A stretch of 64,000 nucleotides of DNA from Limnanthes douglasii subsp. nivea (Eukaryota; Streptophyta; Magnoliopsida; Brassicales; Limnanthaceae): positions 75,810,273-75,874,272 of the forward strand of contig JAUPFV010000003.1 of NCBI GenBank assembly GCA_036936605.1. Reading direction: 5' to 3'. Position 1 is the stretch's first letter. Every line of letters starts with the position of its first letter. Shown piece after piece: positions 23,893-34,480 of this stretch. The notes beneath the pieces are model-generated. The model saw nothing but the letters and a program-made list of their open reading frames with translations, searched no databases and was not told the origin of the DNA. A program made the translations under genes and the position numbers.

Positions 23893-25146
23893 GTGGTTCA
23901 ACCTAAAGACTGGAGGTATCCTCTTCTACAATACATTTCAGATGGCATTTTGTCTCCGGAAAAAGCAGTAGCAAGGAAAATGAAGCATATGGCTCGTGGT
24001 TTTTTAATCTTAAGAGACATCTTTTACAATAAATATTTTAGTAAACCTCTCTTACGTTGTTTGGGGATTGAAGAGTCCCAAATAGTGTTGTCTGAACTGT
24101 ATGATGGTGAAGGGTCAGCACACTTTAGCTATAGAGCTTTAACCTGAAGGGTTTTATTGGCCGGATACTACTGGCCATCCATTATGGAAGATGCTAAGGA
24201 ATTGGTGAAGAAGTGTGATCCATGCCAAAGATATGGTAATGAAATTCATATCCCAGATGTCCCCTTGGAATCGATTTCTGAGCCAATACCTTTTGCTCGT
24301 TGGGGACTGGATCTGGTGGGACCTCTACCGATTACATCCGGAGGGTGCAGAACTATTATTGTAGCCATTGATTATTTTTCAAAGGGGATAGAGGCAGCCC
24401 CCCTGGCAGGAAATACTTCAAAACCTTTTATAAAATTTATCGAATCTAATTTTTGTTGCAGATTTGGGGTTCCACAAAATATAACCACAGATAATGGGCC
24501 TCAATTTGATAACAAGGATATGTAGAGTTTCTGTGCTTCTAGGGGCATTCAACATCGCTTCTCTTCTCCTCTCCACCCACAAGCGAATGGTCAAGTTGAA
24601 GTGGCAAACAAGACCATTCAGTCCGGTCTCAAAACGAATTTAGAAGGGGTTGCTGGAAAGTGGCCAAACTATCTACAAGAAGTACTATGTGCCTACATGA
24701 CTACTCCTGGAGCTGCTACACAGGAATCCTTGTTTGCCTTGGTATATGGGATGTATGCGATTGCTCCTATAGAGGCAACTTTTCCATCATACAGAGTACA
24801 CAATTGTTTCGAACATGCTAATGAAGTGGCAGTCAGAAGTCAATTGGACTTAATAGAAGAGAAAAGGGTTAATGCTCATCTTACATCCACCCATTATCAA
24901 GGTTTAATGAGAAGCAGGTTTGCTTCCAGAATCAGAAGAAGGGATTTTCAACCGAGGGATAAAGTATTGAGAAAAGTCTTCTTACATACTAAGGAGAAGC
25001 AGTTCGGCAAGCTAGCTCCAAACTGGGAAGGGCTCTATGTGGTCATTGAAAAGTTTAAGCCTGGGACATACAGGCTTCAGGACAAAGATGGAAGAATATT
25101 AAAACACCATTGGAATATTGAACACCTCCGAATGTATCTAGAATAA
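23893..25146 (+). pseudogene. Element A integrase
   Basis: Inserts element DNA into the chromosome. The N-terminal part (23893-24147) ends AHFSYRALT before a stop. The zinc-binding half continues YYWPSIMEDAKELVKKCDPC. Core residues are WGLDLVGPLP and TTDNGPQFDN (both Asp), then a stop at about 24523, then HPQANGQVEVANKTIQ (Glu). The C-terminal part has KLAPNWEGLYVVIEKFKPGTY and HHWNIEHLRMYLE, ending at 25146. All three acidic residues remain. Only two in-frame stops interrupt it. Confidence 0.88.
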
Positions 25147-25688
25147 AAGTTGTGTAAATATTTACTTGTTTAAAGTCCATGTAAATATTTGGGGGCATAC
25201 TCTTTCCTACCCTGGTGGCACGGGGAGGTTTTAATGAGGTGTCCGGGTTTTTCAATAAGATTTGATGCCTTCTTAAAATATTTGGAATGGTTTGACCCAC
25301 AGTTTCTTTAAAACTTTCTAAGTATCTTTAGCAGACCAGATTGATTTGGGGAAATGATGACCATTTAACATTTGTCATCAGAGAATTTAAACACTCTCAT
25401 CTTAAAATACTTGTAAGATAAATAGGGGCTATTTAAACATCAGCCATCAAGATTGGCCAAATATAAAACAAAGAAAGAATTTAGCAAAGTAAAATTACCC
25501 GGCTAACACTGGAGGATGATATTAAAACATAAAGAGTGCCTTGGGCATCCAAGGACTTTAAGTTTAAAAATAAAAAACTTGACCAGACTCAAATCAGACA
25601 CAATTACAAAATGCCTTGGCCATCTAAGAACTTTAGTATGTCATAAGGATAAGGGAAAAAACAACAGAAAATAGTTAAAACTTTAGAG
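25147..25688. other. Spacer between integrase and aORF ends in element A
   Basis: Non-coding region where sense pol and the antisense gene converge. It has TCCGG-containing motifs but no supported gene. Confidence 0.6.
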
Positions 25689-28625
25689 CTAGTTTCCCTT
25701 AGATGTTCCTGCATCATCTTGTTTCTTCTTCGGATATTTGGGTTCATCACTAGAGCTCTCTCCGGTCCCTTCTTCCTCATCAGTAGTATCATCAATACCA
25801 CTGGAATAGTTTCTCTTATCACCATCTTCCATCATGTGAAATGGGATATCTTCGTATTCCACATACTGCCACAGAGTACCAAGTGTCCTCTTTGGGAATG
25901 TTTGATGAAAAAGCAAGACCATGTCAGATTTAACTTTGGCATACCTTTTTTCTAGGGAATCTATCACATCGTTGGTATACGCATCGACCTTGGCCTGGAT
26001 TGTATTCTCCTGCTCTTTTATCAAGTCCTTATTTTCCTTGGTAACTTTAAACACAACACCTTCAGGAGAATTCTTGTCACTGGACAGAGCTTGGATAACA
26101 TTGTCCTTGGTCTTCACCTCTTCCTTCAAAGTGGATAGATCCTTCTCCAAACCAGAACACTTGGTTTGGATCTCTGTGTTAGCCATCTCCGAAGTGGCCA
26201 GCCTGGTTGCCAAGTCTTATTTCCCTTTCTTTAACTCTTTGAGCTCTTTCTTCAATGCTTCAACACTTTGGTAGGCGTTAAGAAGTTTATTGGATAAGGT
26301 CTCTTAATATGCATTGAGTGTGTTGATAAGGGTAGACTGACTTCGTACTTGCCTTTCCAAGTTGAGCACTGGCTGAATATGGCCCAACAAAGAGTGAGTC
26401 ACCGTATCATTCTCCCCTGAAACAGTGAAAGACTTACCATTAAAGGTCACTGTGTTAGAGGAACTTGGTAGAAGGTAGGGACCCACAAAGTCATATTTTT
26501 CAAGGTCATCAAAGTAAAGGCCAATGTTTTGGAAGCCACTGATGTCTACTCCATTAATATTGATATCCCCTCTGGTACCCTCTCCGGCATGTAGACCACT
26601 TGGGATTTGCTCTGCCAAATTGGGGTCTGTTGGGTCGGCCGAAGGAAGAGACTTCGAAGGCCGGAGGACAACTTCATCCCCCAAGAAGACTTTCTTTTTC
26701 TTGGCCACCCTCTCTTCACTATTTACTCCCCGTTTTCGGTCCTTCTTAGAAGCCTTTGGAGGATCTTAAGGGCCACCTACCTCCCTAATACTCTCATCTT
26801 CAACAACTTGAAGTAGAGTAGCATCAATTCCCCCTTGGGCTTGCACTCTCTGACTCGCCGGAGCAATCTCCTCAACATCACCCTGAACAACTTCTGCTGC
26901 AACTTGTTTTTTCTTGCCCTTCTTGCCTTTCATCTTGCTTGGGGCTTTAGCTCTGGAAGGCAAGGCCAGTTTTCCATCATTTTCCTCTGTTCACTTGAGG
27001 ATGACAACCGGAGGGGGTGGAGTGGTCAGCTCCTCCCAAGTAAGGTCTCTCCGGCCCGTTGTGTTCTAGAGGTGGGACCTCACTAAGTTGCTGGAGGTAA
27101 AGCAGTTGTGGAAAGCGTTTCCCCAACGTTCAGCAGCCCAAGCGTTTAATTTGGCACATGTGGCCTGCCCCTTCTCCACATAATCGGAGAACTTCTTCGG
27201 CAACACTAACCAAAGAAAAAGAAAAATAGTTCAGAAAATAATTTTTTACAAAGTAAGAAATACATACATGATAAAATATTTACCTGAGCTTTTCCATGTG
27301 CTAGTGAGCATGCTGGGATTGAACCAACTTTGATTTTCCTACTATTTTCCCATGTCCCGCTGATAAACAAAAATTGGATCTTCCAATTTTTATTTGATTC
27401 GAGCAAGTCATCCACCACCTTAAAGTTGTCTCCCATATTGAAGTGGTAGAATGAGATATGATGGTTCTTACAAAGGTTGGCCACAACAGTAAAATGCTCC
27501 ATTAGAAGTGGTATTCCGGAGGGCCTTGACGCCATAATGCAGGCAATGAGAGAGTACCAAACATTAGGGAAATACCTGACAATTTCTGAATCCAAGGGAA
27601 ATCTGATCCCCTAGTTAAACAACTCGGTGTAGATGACTATTTTGCTGAGTTTGCAGTCCATTGGGGTCTCCAGAGTGATTGGTATCCTCACCTTAACAGA
27701 TTTAGGGATCCCTCATTTCGTCCGGATCCGGCCTAACTTAGCGGTGTGAGTATAGACATAGTTGATATTCTGCATGACCAGTAGATACTTCACATTAACC
27801 TTGCGGAAGCAAGGCCCCATTTTGCCTTCCAGACTCTCCGGAAGATCTAGATGAGTCATGCAAAAAAATTTCTTGTTTTTTTTTCAGAGGCAGCATTCCC
27901 AGTCTGCCCGGAAGCCTCAGTCTCAAATGGAGCATCTTCAATACTGTCCTCCATCACCTCTTCTATCACCGTGGAAGGTTTATCAGCCGTTTTTTTTATG
28001 GGAGAGTGCTAGTGGCTGGCTGAGCAGGTTGTCCGGATGGTTGATCATCAACCTCTCTTAAGGATCTCGTGTCCGGCAGGGGCTCAGTTCCGGATGGCTC
28101 AGTATGAGAACTGATTCTGGTGGCCTCTGGTCCATAGGATTTGTATTTTGGGGTTCTAATAGGTGCCTCTTATCCGGAGGCTTTATCTTTGGTCCCATAC
28201 TTGGAGGGCTCTGATTTTGAGGACTTGGTTTGAGAGCCAATTGCCTGACCCTTTACTAGACGGCCTGTCCGACGAAGATTAACTTTTTCTGGAGACTTCT
28301 CAATATCTGACCCCATAGCGATTAACAGAGAGGGTTTTCTTGTACTTGATACTGCTTTCTCCTGCACAACAGAGGGTTGTGACTCCTGAACTAAGGAGCC
28401 TGATGGAATGGGCGAGAGGCTTGGTTGAAACAAACGCTGAGGTTTGGCACTTTTGGCAGAGGATGATCCTCGATCAGCTTCTGAAGACGGTGTATCGAGC
28501 TTATTGATTGGAAAAACTAGAAGACCCATAACGATACGTCTCTCTCGCTCAACATTTTGCGCTTTCTCTAACTCTAAAAGATTTATCCAACGACCTTTCA
28601 CTAGAGCGTTTCTCGCCGTGAACAT
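25689..28625 (-). pseudogene. Element A antisense ORF (aORF): gypsy-type-transposon domain, basic region, coiled coil
   Basis: Two-exon gene on the strand opposite to pol. Exon 1 is about 28625-27284 and starts MFTARNALVKGRW. It then encodes a Ser/Pro-rich stretch and a domain with MDCKLSKIVIYTELFN, IRFPLDSEIVRYF, WYSLIACIMASRPSGIPL and NFKVVDDLLES, resembling the plant 'putative gypsy type transposon' domain (PF04195). The 78-bp intron is 27283-27206. Exon 2 (27205-25689) has FSDYVEKGQATCAKLNAWAA, KMKGKKGKKKQ and a second KKKK basic tract, then a coiled coil (LEKDLSTLKEEVKTKDNVIQ) and an acidic, Ser-rich tail ending in TSKGN. Stops and frameshifts are few (for example near 28170, 27610, 26768, 26304 and 26220). 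The role is unknown; the basic tracts suggest a nuclear protein. Confidence 0.75.
27206..27283 (-). other. Spliceosomal intron in element A aORF
   Basis: On the minus strand GCTCAG|GTAAATATT begins the intron and TTTGGTTAG|TGTTGCCGAAG ends it, with a T-rich 3' part. The same intron with the same flanking codons is in element B (62520-62585). Confidence 0.8.
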
Positions 28626-28723
28626 AAACCTACACAAGAAAGATTTTGAGAGGAGAAGTAAACAGCTCTGAAAAGAAGAAATGACAAAGTGATGAAGATG
28701 GTAAAACAGTAAAAGGAAGTAAT

Positions 28724-28731
28724 TTATACTA
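28724..28731 (-). promoter_or_regulatory. TATA box of element A aORF
   Basis: Minus strand AGTATAAATTAC lies about 100 bases upstream of the aORF ATG, between the aORF and the PPT. Element B has the eroded TAGTATGAATGAC at the corresponding place. Confidence 0.6.
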
Positions 28732-29045
28732 GTGAGGTAAAAAAGTTACCAAATACCTAGGAGAAAACAAAAAGCCAAAAGTAATGATTGAAGGCGGCGC
28801 TGGCATCATAAACATTAAATGCAGGATTTGCTTTTTGGGATTAGTGGGAGCGCCGTTCTAGGAAGAAAATGGCTGGAAAAACGAATTAAAATGTGACATG
28901 TGTCCCACGATCCATAGCAGAACTCTTGAACTTGTGAGAAGTATTTAGTCTGGACAAACCCTGAGCTGAATACATAAATAGTCCGGAGAATGTTGCTATT
29001 GCCTAAGAGGATTTTCTGGTCTTGCCAAAGACCTTTGACAAAACC

Positions 29046-29060
29046 TAAAAAATGGGCTTC
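29046..29060 (+). other. Element A polypurine tract
   Basis: TAAAAAATGGGCTTC directly precedes the LTR TG. The family form in TE1, B and C is GGGGCTAC. Confidence 0.7.
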
Positions 29061-29440
29061 TGATGAGTCCGAAATTATTCACCACCACTCATTGTGAAAA
29101 CCGGACATGGGTAATCCGGACAATAATTACCCACTGAAGTATCCGGACATGACAAAAGTATTAAAAACACTAAACACTTTTTGACTAAGCTAATTGTTAA
29201 TCTGCTTAATAAACTAATGGGTCTTTGAACTCGACCCAATTTCATAAGTTTGACCTGAAAGCCTATATGGCCCATAATTAAGGATATAAATACCCAACCA
29301 CTTTCATTAATGAGGGTAATGAACATTTAATACAACCAAACAGCTTAAATCTCTCACTACAAAACACCCAAACATTTAATACTCTCAAAATACCACAAAT
29401 CATCTGACAAAATTACCCTCAGTCTAAAATAATCCTCACA
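29061..29440 (+). repeat. Element A 3' LTR
   Basis: Starts TGATGAGTCC and ends AATCCTCACA. It matches the inverted LTR of element B (60738-61110) across its length. TATAAATA is at 29285-29292. It is flanked on the right by AGTGT, then TE1 sequence. Confidence 0.88.
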
Positions 29441-30164
29441 AGTGTTAGTGATGAAAGTTTTGATAAGCAAGAATCAATACTGGTGTGGATGATGAACTTT
29501 GAAACCCAAAAGAACTTTGGCCAAGTTTAAAGTTACCATATACAATGGTTTGAGTTGAAAATTATGGAAAATTACCTATCATCCGTGGTGCACGATCATC
29601 AACATCATTTTCGATGATACACAAGTAATCATATAGGCCCAAAACGAGTTTTTTTTAGTGGTTAGTGATTTTTTTATAAACTAAAGAGAAATAGAACCTT
29701 CAAATTATTTTGTGAAAGGATAAAGATGGATCGGGAAAGTGGGATTTTCTGGTGAAAGCAAAAAGAAAATGGGTTTTTCAGGCTGCTCTCTTTCTCTCTA
29801 TAGAATTTGAATAAAGAGTAAAGATAATTGAGGGGAAACATTTATAGAGGAATGGTGAAAGTGTGATAAAAGAGAAAATTTTCAAAAGAATATGAAGGGT
29901 TGATCATGATTATTGGGGAGGAAATAGACAGAGAAGGTGAAGGGTTTTTTTGACAGCTGTAAAACAAATAGTCAAACAAAAACCTCCTAAGTAGAGTAAC
30001 TCCTGTACTCTGTCAAACCTAGTGACATTGATCATGCGTACTAGCGTATTCCAAATGTTTCTAGCCATTATAGAGAGGGAATTGAAAGGTTATGCGTGTG
30101 AGAATTCAGAGCAGATTCAATAGGTTTGGGTGAAGGTTCGAGAAGACCTTACATGCAATATTTG
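29441..30164 (-). pseudogene. TE1 aORF 5' end and promoter remnant
   Basis: Resumes TE1 after element A. On the minus strand there is an eroded TATAAA at 29846-29841 (CCTCTATAAATG), followed by an AG-rich leader and a short weakly coding stretch (for example GQSSFGFQSSSSTPV near 29450-29520). The middle of the TE1 aORF that should join this to 19833 is missing. Confidence 0.45.
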
Positions 30165-30360
30165 ATTGGTTCCAATTCGAAGCAAGCTAAATATGTTTTG
30201 GATCAAAGGTGATGAGTGAATAACTTAAACAGTTTTGAAGCGATAATGAATGGTTTGAATTCGAGGCAAGTTTGTATATGGTCTCATTCAAAAATGTTAT
30301 GTGTTGAAGAAAACTATTTTGATAAGACTATGGGGAGTTTTAATTCGAAGTGATTTAAAG
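30165..30360 (+). repeat. Degenerate attcgaag/attcgagg repeats before the TE1 PPT
   Basis: ATTCGAAGCAAG near 30174, ATTCGAGGCAAG near 30258 and ATTCGAAGTGAT near 30341 recur about every 84 bp. They echo the repeats at 10035-10300. Confidence 0.6.
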
Positions 30361-30431
30361 CTTGGCAATTAGCAGTCTTCATTTGCTATTGCTTGGAAGA
30401 TTTTTAGTTATTATTCATTATTCTTTATAAG

Positions 30432-30444
30432 AACTAGGGGCTAC
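30432..30444 (+). other. TE1 polypurine tract
   Basis: ACTAGGGGCTAC immediately before the 3' LTR TGATAAGG. Confidence 0.7.
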
Positions 30445-30712
30445 TGATAAGGATATAATTATTAGGGACTTAATATAATAGTATTAATGTTATTTAAGAT
30501 AAATTATAAAGATATGAGAATAAATTTGTGTTATATGTAAATATAAGGGATTGCAATGCTATTTACTCTATAGTGTAACTAACTCAGTTAGTGAAGTCTT
30601 ACGCGTCTATAAATAGAGTGTGAGACGATAAATGAAAAACGATTTTCTACTCTCTGAAAAAGATTTTTGGGCTTTGGTTTTCTCTCTTTACAAATATAAA
30701 TTGAACCTAACA
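30445..30712 (+). repeat. TE1 3' LTR
   Basis: TGATAAGG...CCTAACA, homologous to 3802-4102 but shorter by about 33 bp near its 3' end and clearly diverged. TATAAATA is at 30608-30615. Confidence 0.88.
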
Positions 30713-31400
30713 AATACCTCTAAATGGATAACAAGGCTTTGTATATCAAGATTTTAAAAATGATTGTGTACTATTTTTCTCTTTTGGCTGCGCAGTTTTT
30801 TTTCTTAATGAGGCATAATGTAAGCTAATTCATTGCAACGCGCAATATTACATATAATTCGACAAGTAATATATTACACAAACACGAATAAATACTCATT
30901 ACAACTATGGATGTAAAAAAAATACAAAAAATCTGATATGCAACCGAAATATTCGATATCGAATAAAAAACAAATAATATCTGTATTCGAAAGAAAACGA
31001 ATAATATCCGTATCCAAATATAGCGGATACCGATATAGACATTCGTATACGAAATATTTGGTATCCGAAATTTTATATAAAAATATATATAATTTAAATT
31101 TTATTTCTTTATTATATATAATATTAGATTTTAAAATATACAAAGTTTGTACAAAGCATCACTAAAACAAACTTTAGACTATATTTGTATGTGTACAAAA
31201 ATGGTCCATAGTTGAATTTTAGATCGTTTCACATAAACTATAAAACTAACGCACTAACTTTATATAAGAAATACGCCGTCTTCCTAAATCACTTAACAAA
31301 ACTTTGTCAAAAAATAATAAAAATAATTGTAACCAACGGTCAATTTTGGCCCACAATACAATTAATTTAAAAAATTAGTTAAATTCTTTTTGCAATGTTT
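30713..31400. other. AT-rich stretch right of TE1
   Basis: No supported gene. 30950-31070 has imperfect repeats of gataccgatat/tccgtatcc words, which leave both strands open by chance. Confidence 0.5.
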
Positions 31401-31537
31401 CGGAATTCAGACAAACAAATTTTTGTAAAACACGAATGGAAAAGAACGCGAATTTCCACTAAAAGTTATCGGAATTCAGACAAACAGATTTTTGTAAAAC
31501 ACGAAGAGAAAAGAACGCGAATTTTCACTAAAAGTTA
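31401..31537 (+). repeat. 69-bp tandem repeat, two copies
   Basis: CGGAATTCAGACAAACA begins at 31401 and again at 31470. The copies differ at only a few bases (for example cgaatgga versus cgaagaga). Confidence 0.85.
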
Positions 31538-32078
31538 GGATGTTTTAAGGACATGATCAAGCTGGTGGAGCACCGTGTCCGATTTCTGGTTGGCCGTAAA
31601 TGCGAAGGTATGACTTTTGTTTGTTTATAAAAATTGATATACATAATAATTGTGTTTCTAGTTCGCTTAGCTAAGCTTTTTTTTTTCTTTTTCAGTTTGT
31701 TGCCAGAGTTTAATTTTTCTATTATAACAGCGAAGAAATGAATATATTTGGGTCAAAATGGGAATGTAAAGTAAAGAAAATACAAATAAGAAACTTTTGT
31801 GCCGATCTTTTTTTATTCTATACAATAAGAACTGATGTATGAAGTAGTTCAGTATTTTATTCTATTTAAACTGATTCAATTCTTTGACTTAGAACCCAAA
31901 TTCAAAAGAAAACAACCCTGTCTCAGGCGTCGCTGATATAGAGTTATACAAGAGAGAGTGTACAAGTTATGTTTCTCTTATGGACTAGGTTTAAAAATAT
32001 GGCTTTTAATACGAAGGACATTGCACTCAACAATTAAATAACCAGACTAGTTTTGGATCCAAATTATTTTTTTTCCTT
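31538..32078. other. AT-rich stretch
   Basis: No gene or clear repeat seen. Confidence 0.5.
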
Positions 32079-32087
32079 TGCCATAAC

Positions 32088-32493
32088 GGGTAAAAAATAC
32101 GGTTAGTCCTCCATGTTTACCACTTGTATCAACATAGTCCATTTAATTCATTTCTGCATAAACTTCACTCCCTTCGTTTTAAAAATTTGCAAATATAGAT
32201 CCCCACACATATAAACCATTTAAAAACTGACACGCGGCACTTAAATTCTAAGTTTTGTATCACTTTTGGTCCCCCAGAATATACGAAGGGACTAATCGTG
32301 CAAAATTTTAAAATGAAAGGGATGAGTTTTATGCAGAAGTGAACGAAAAGGACTATGTTGATACAAGTGGTAAACATGAGGGACTAATCGTGCAAAATTT
32401 TAAAATAGAAGGGATGAGTTTTATGCAGAAGTGAACGAAAAGGACTATGTTGATACAAGTGGTAAAATGAAGGACTAACAGTGCTTTTTAGCC
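32088..32493. mobile_element. MULE-type MITE with 9-bp target duplication
   Basis: Terminal inverted repeats of about 100 bp. The left end starts GGGTAAAAAATACGGTTAGTCC and the right end is ...GGACTAACAGTGCTTTTTAGCC. The flanks are TGCCATAAC (32079-32087) and TGCCATGAC (32494-32502), a 9-bp duplication with one mismatch, the size used by Mutator-like elements. The right arm is itself tandemly duplicated (units from 32288 and 32380, period 92). It is non-coding and would fold into a long hairpin. Confidence 0.85.
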
Positions 32494-32502
32494 TGCCATG
32501 AC

Positions 32503-33718
32503 CTTTATTTTAATTGGATAAACAAGTGTTTTTAGATGAACCATTCACTTACACGAAGTATGGATAATGTAAGTTTCTAGTAGTCTTATCTTCGATATAA
32601 TAGTTAATTATTATTTTCAATTCACCGCCAACATATATTTGTGAGGTCTTGTAATATGTAGTTGATAACAGAATTCAATAAACAATACATTAAGTAAAAC
32701 GAAACATGATTTAATTTTTTAAATATTTTTTAATAATTGTTTTTTTTTTCTGAAAAGCTGAATCCAACATCGTTCGACATAACTAGAAGACAACACAATA
32801 ACATTTTATAAAAAACCTCGAAATCATTTACTAAAACTTATTAAAATGTTATACAAATAATTGTGGTCCACGACTAATTGTAGCATCGTTTGAAATATTT
32901 TAGACATAAACAATCCTTATCCATAGTATTCGTTTGACAACCCTAATAGCAACACAATCTACAATACAATTACCTATTTGAATTGGAAAGATAAATCTTC
33001 ACATTTAATGATACAACTACGTAATAGAGATACTTATCTCTCAACTAACACTTTCCTAACACAAGCGTAAGAACACTACCGAGGGGTTTGTGTGACCTCA
33101 TGCTCGGCAAATTCTACACTATGATATCTCCATGGTAGAAATACTATATGTCGTGTGATCGCCATATTCACACGACTATAAATAACATAATTTCCATGAT
33201 CAAAAGGCTCTAAGCCACACAGTACGCCACCACAAAACGAGGAGGGGGGGGGGGGGGGGGTCGTATACAACGATAACTACACGAACATGGTTACTAGACC
33301 AAGTCTCATGTCAACAAACCATCATGTTATGTAAGTGGCCATTAGGTTACGAGTGGCCATAGTGAGATATGATATAAAATATCAAGTAACAAAATGATTC
33401 ACGAACCAAGCCTATAAGGCCACGTGATTAGCCATACTGAGTCAGTACTTAAAATGTCAATTAAGAGAACATGGTCACTTGACCAAGCTTAAGGTCATAT
33501 AAGTCCTAAGTTTACATAAAGGCGATATTGTGCCTATAATCATGAATCAACTACTTACCCGAACAACCACGACGGGATCACATGTAGATATATATTTCTC
33601 ACATCAAGTTACATCTGATACAACACACATCATAAATTCAACACAGTAATACACAACAAAATTAAGAAGCAATAATTTTTGAACTACAAAAAGTCTCATT
33701 CATAATAGTTAGGTCCAC
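32503..33718. other. AT-rich stretch with a G17 tract and weak 'accaag' repeats
   Basis: No supported gene. A run of 17 G lies at 33244-33260. AACATGGTTACTAGACCAAG (33282) and AACATGGTCACTTGACCAAG (33467) suggest an old duplication. Confidence 0.5.
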
Positions 33719-34480
33719 TCAATCACGCCAAAGTGAAGAATTCATTCCGTTAATGCCTTCAACAACCTTCTCAATATGATGTGGAATCATAATAACTTTA
33801 TCATCTTTATATTGGTCAGTCAAATGTTCATCATCCATCCTTTCTACAATACTATCTCTCTTAATAACAATAGTTCGTCGTCCTTATCCCTACAGTTTTG
33901 TCATCGTCTTTTTTCTGCATGACGATCTTGGAGGCTTGTTCTTAGGTACTAAATACCTAAGTTTACCTAACATAATTTTATGATTTTTTTATTCATACTT
34001 CTAAGACAACATTCATTTTTACCATCTCTAGTAGACCTTTCGCAACCGTCTTGGCTTTGTTTCCCCCCCCCCCCCCTCCTTCAATATCTTGGCAGTCTCT
34101 TCAAGCGCCGTCTTTTTCGAATATTTCATCACTATTTGAACTCTGTCACATAATCATCAAATATCATATTCTCAAATATCATTGTATTCACACGAGTTGA
34201 TAGCTATTTAATTTTACTAAATACACTCACATTTTGATTAAGTAGCACGATATTATGCGCCATCAGCTTGCCATTCTATATAGTTTTCTTCTTACTATGA
34301 GTGATTAAAGGAGTTTCTAGAGCAATTTTTTTGAATTTTGAATATGTAATGCAACTCTTTCATCACATACCTTTCCAAAAAACCTATACACTTCCATATT
34401 TTCCTTAATTAGTTTCATAAACTTTTGCTTCAAAATAGCATACACTCGCTTAAACCTTCATAACTCATTGTTTAGCTCTG
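33719..34480 (-). pseudogene. Unidentified coding remnant
   Basis: The minus strand has coding-like stretches in several frames. 33883-33719 is an open 54-residue end containing VERMDDEHLTDQYKDDKVIM and EKVVEGINGMNSSLWRD. Around 34140-34200, STRVNTMIFENMIFDDYV appears. Around 34340-34450, KFMKLIKENMEVYRFFGKVC appears. The composition looks like protein rather than chance, but I do not recognise the family. The flank at 34490-34620 (GGTACC, GGTTCC, ACCCGTGG words) resembles the ends of some plant hAT elements, which is only a suggestion. A C14 tract lies at 34063-34076. Confidence 0.35.

Larger units (their letters stand above)
19834..29440 (+). mobile_element. Element A: Tat/Retand-type retrotransposon nested in TE1, no 5' LTR
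   Basis: Sense genes gag, protease, RT, RNase H, second RNase H and integrase occupy 19890-25146. The antisense gene occupies 25689-28625, the PPT is before 29061 and the 3' LTR is 29061-29440. No matching 5' LTR, PBS or leader exists upstream, and gag begins abruptly next to TE1 aORF sequence. The left edge (about 19834-19890) is an estimate. TE1 resumes at 29441. It is much less decayed than TE1, with mostly single stops in long frames. Confidence 0.88.
3802..30712 (+). mobile_element. TE1: Ty3/gypsy Tat/Retand-type retrotransposon, decayed, duplicated and nested
   Basis: The 5' LTR is at 3802-4102 and the 3' LTR at 30445-30712, with an imperfect target duplication (AATTC 3797-3801, AATAC 30713-30717). 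The order is PBS, gag, protease, RT, RNase H, second RNase H, integrase, antisense ORF and PPT. This layout, with a second archaeal-type RNase H and an antisense ORF, fits the Tat lineage. Removing one tandem copy and the nested element A leaves about 9.3 kb. All coding parts carry multiple stops shared by both tandem copies, so decay preceded the duplication. Confidence 0.88.

Noticed and set aside
25719..26816. Plus-strand open frames opposite the element A aORF
   Set aside because: They mirror the coiled-coil and acidic codons of the minus-strand gene, which is conserved in element B; the plus frames are not.
30874..31165. Open frames on both strands
   Set aside because: Arise from gatatccg/cgatacc word repeats; Tyr/Ile-rich peptides without coding character.
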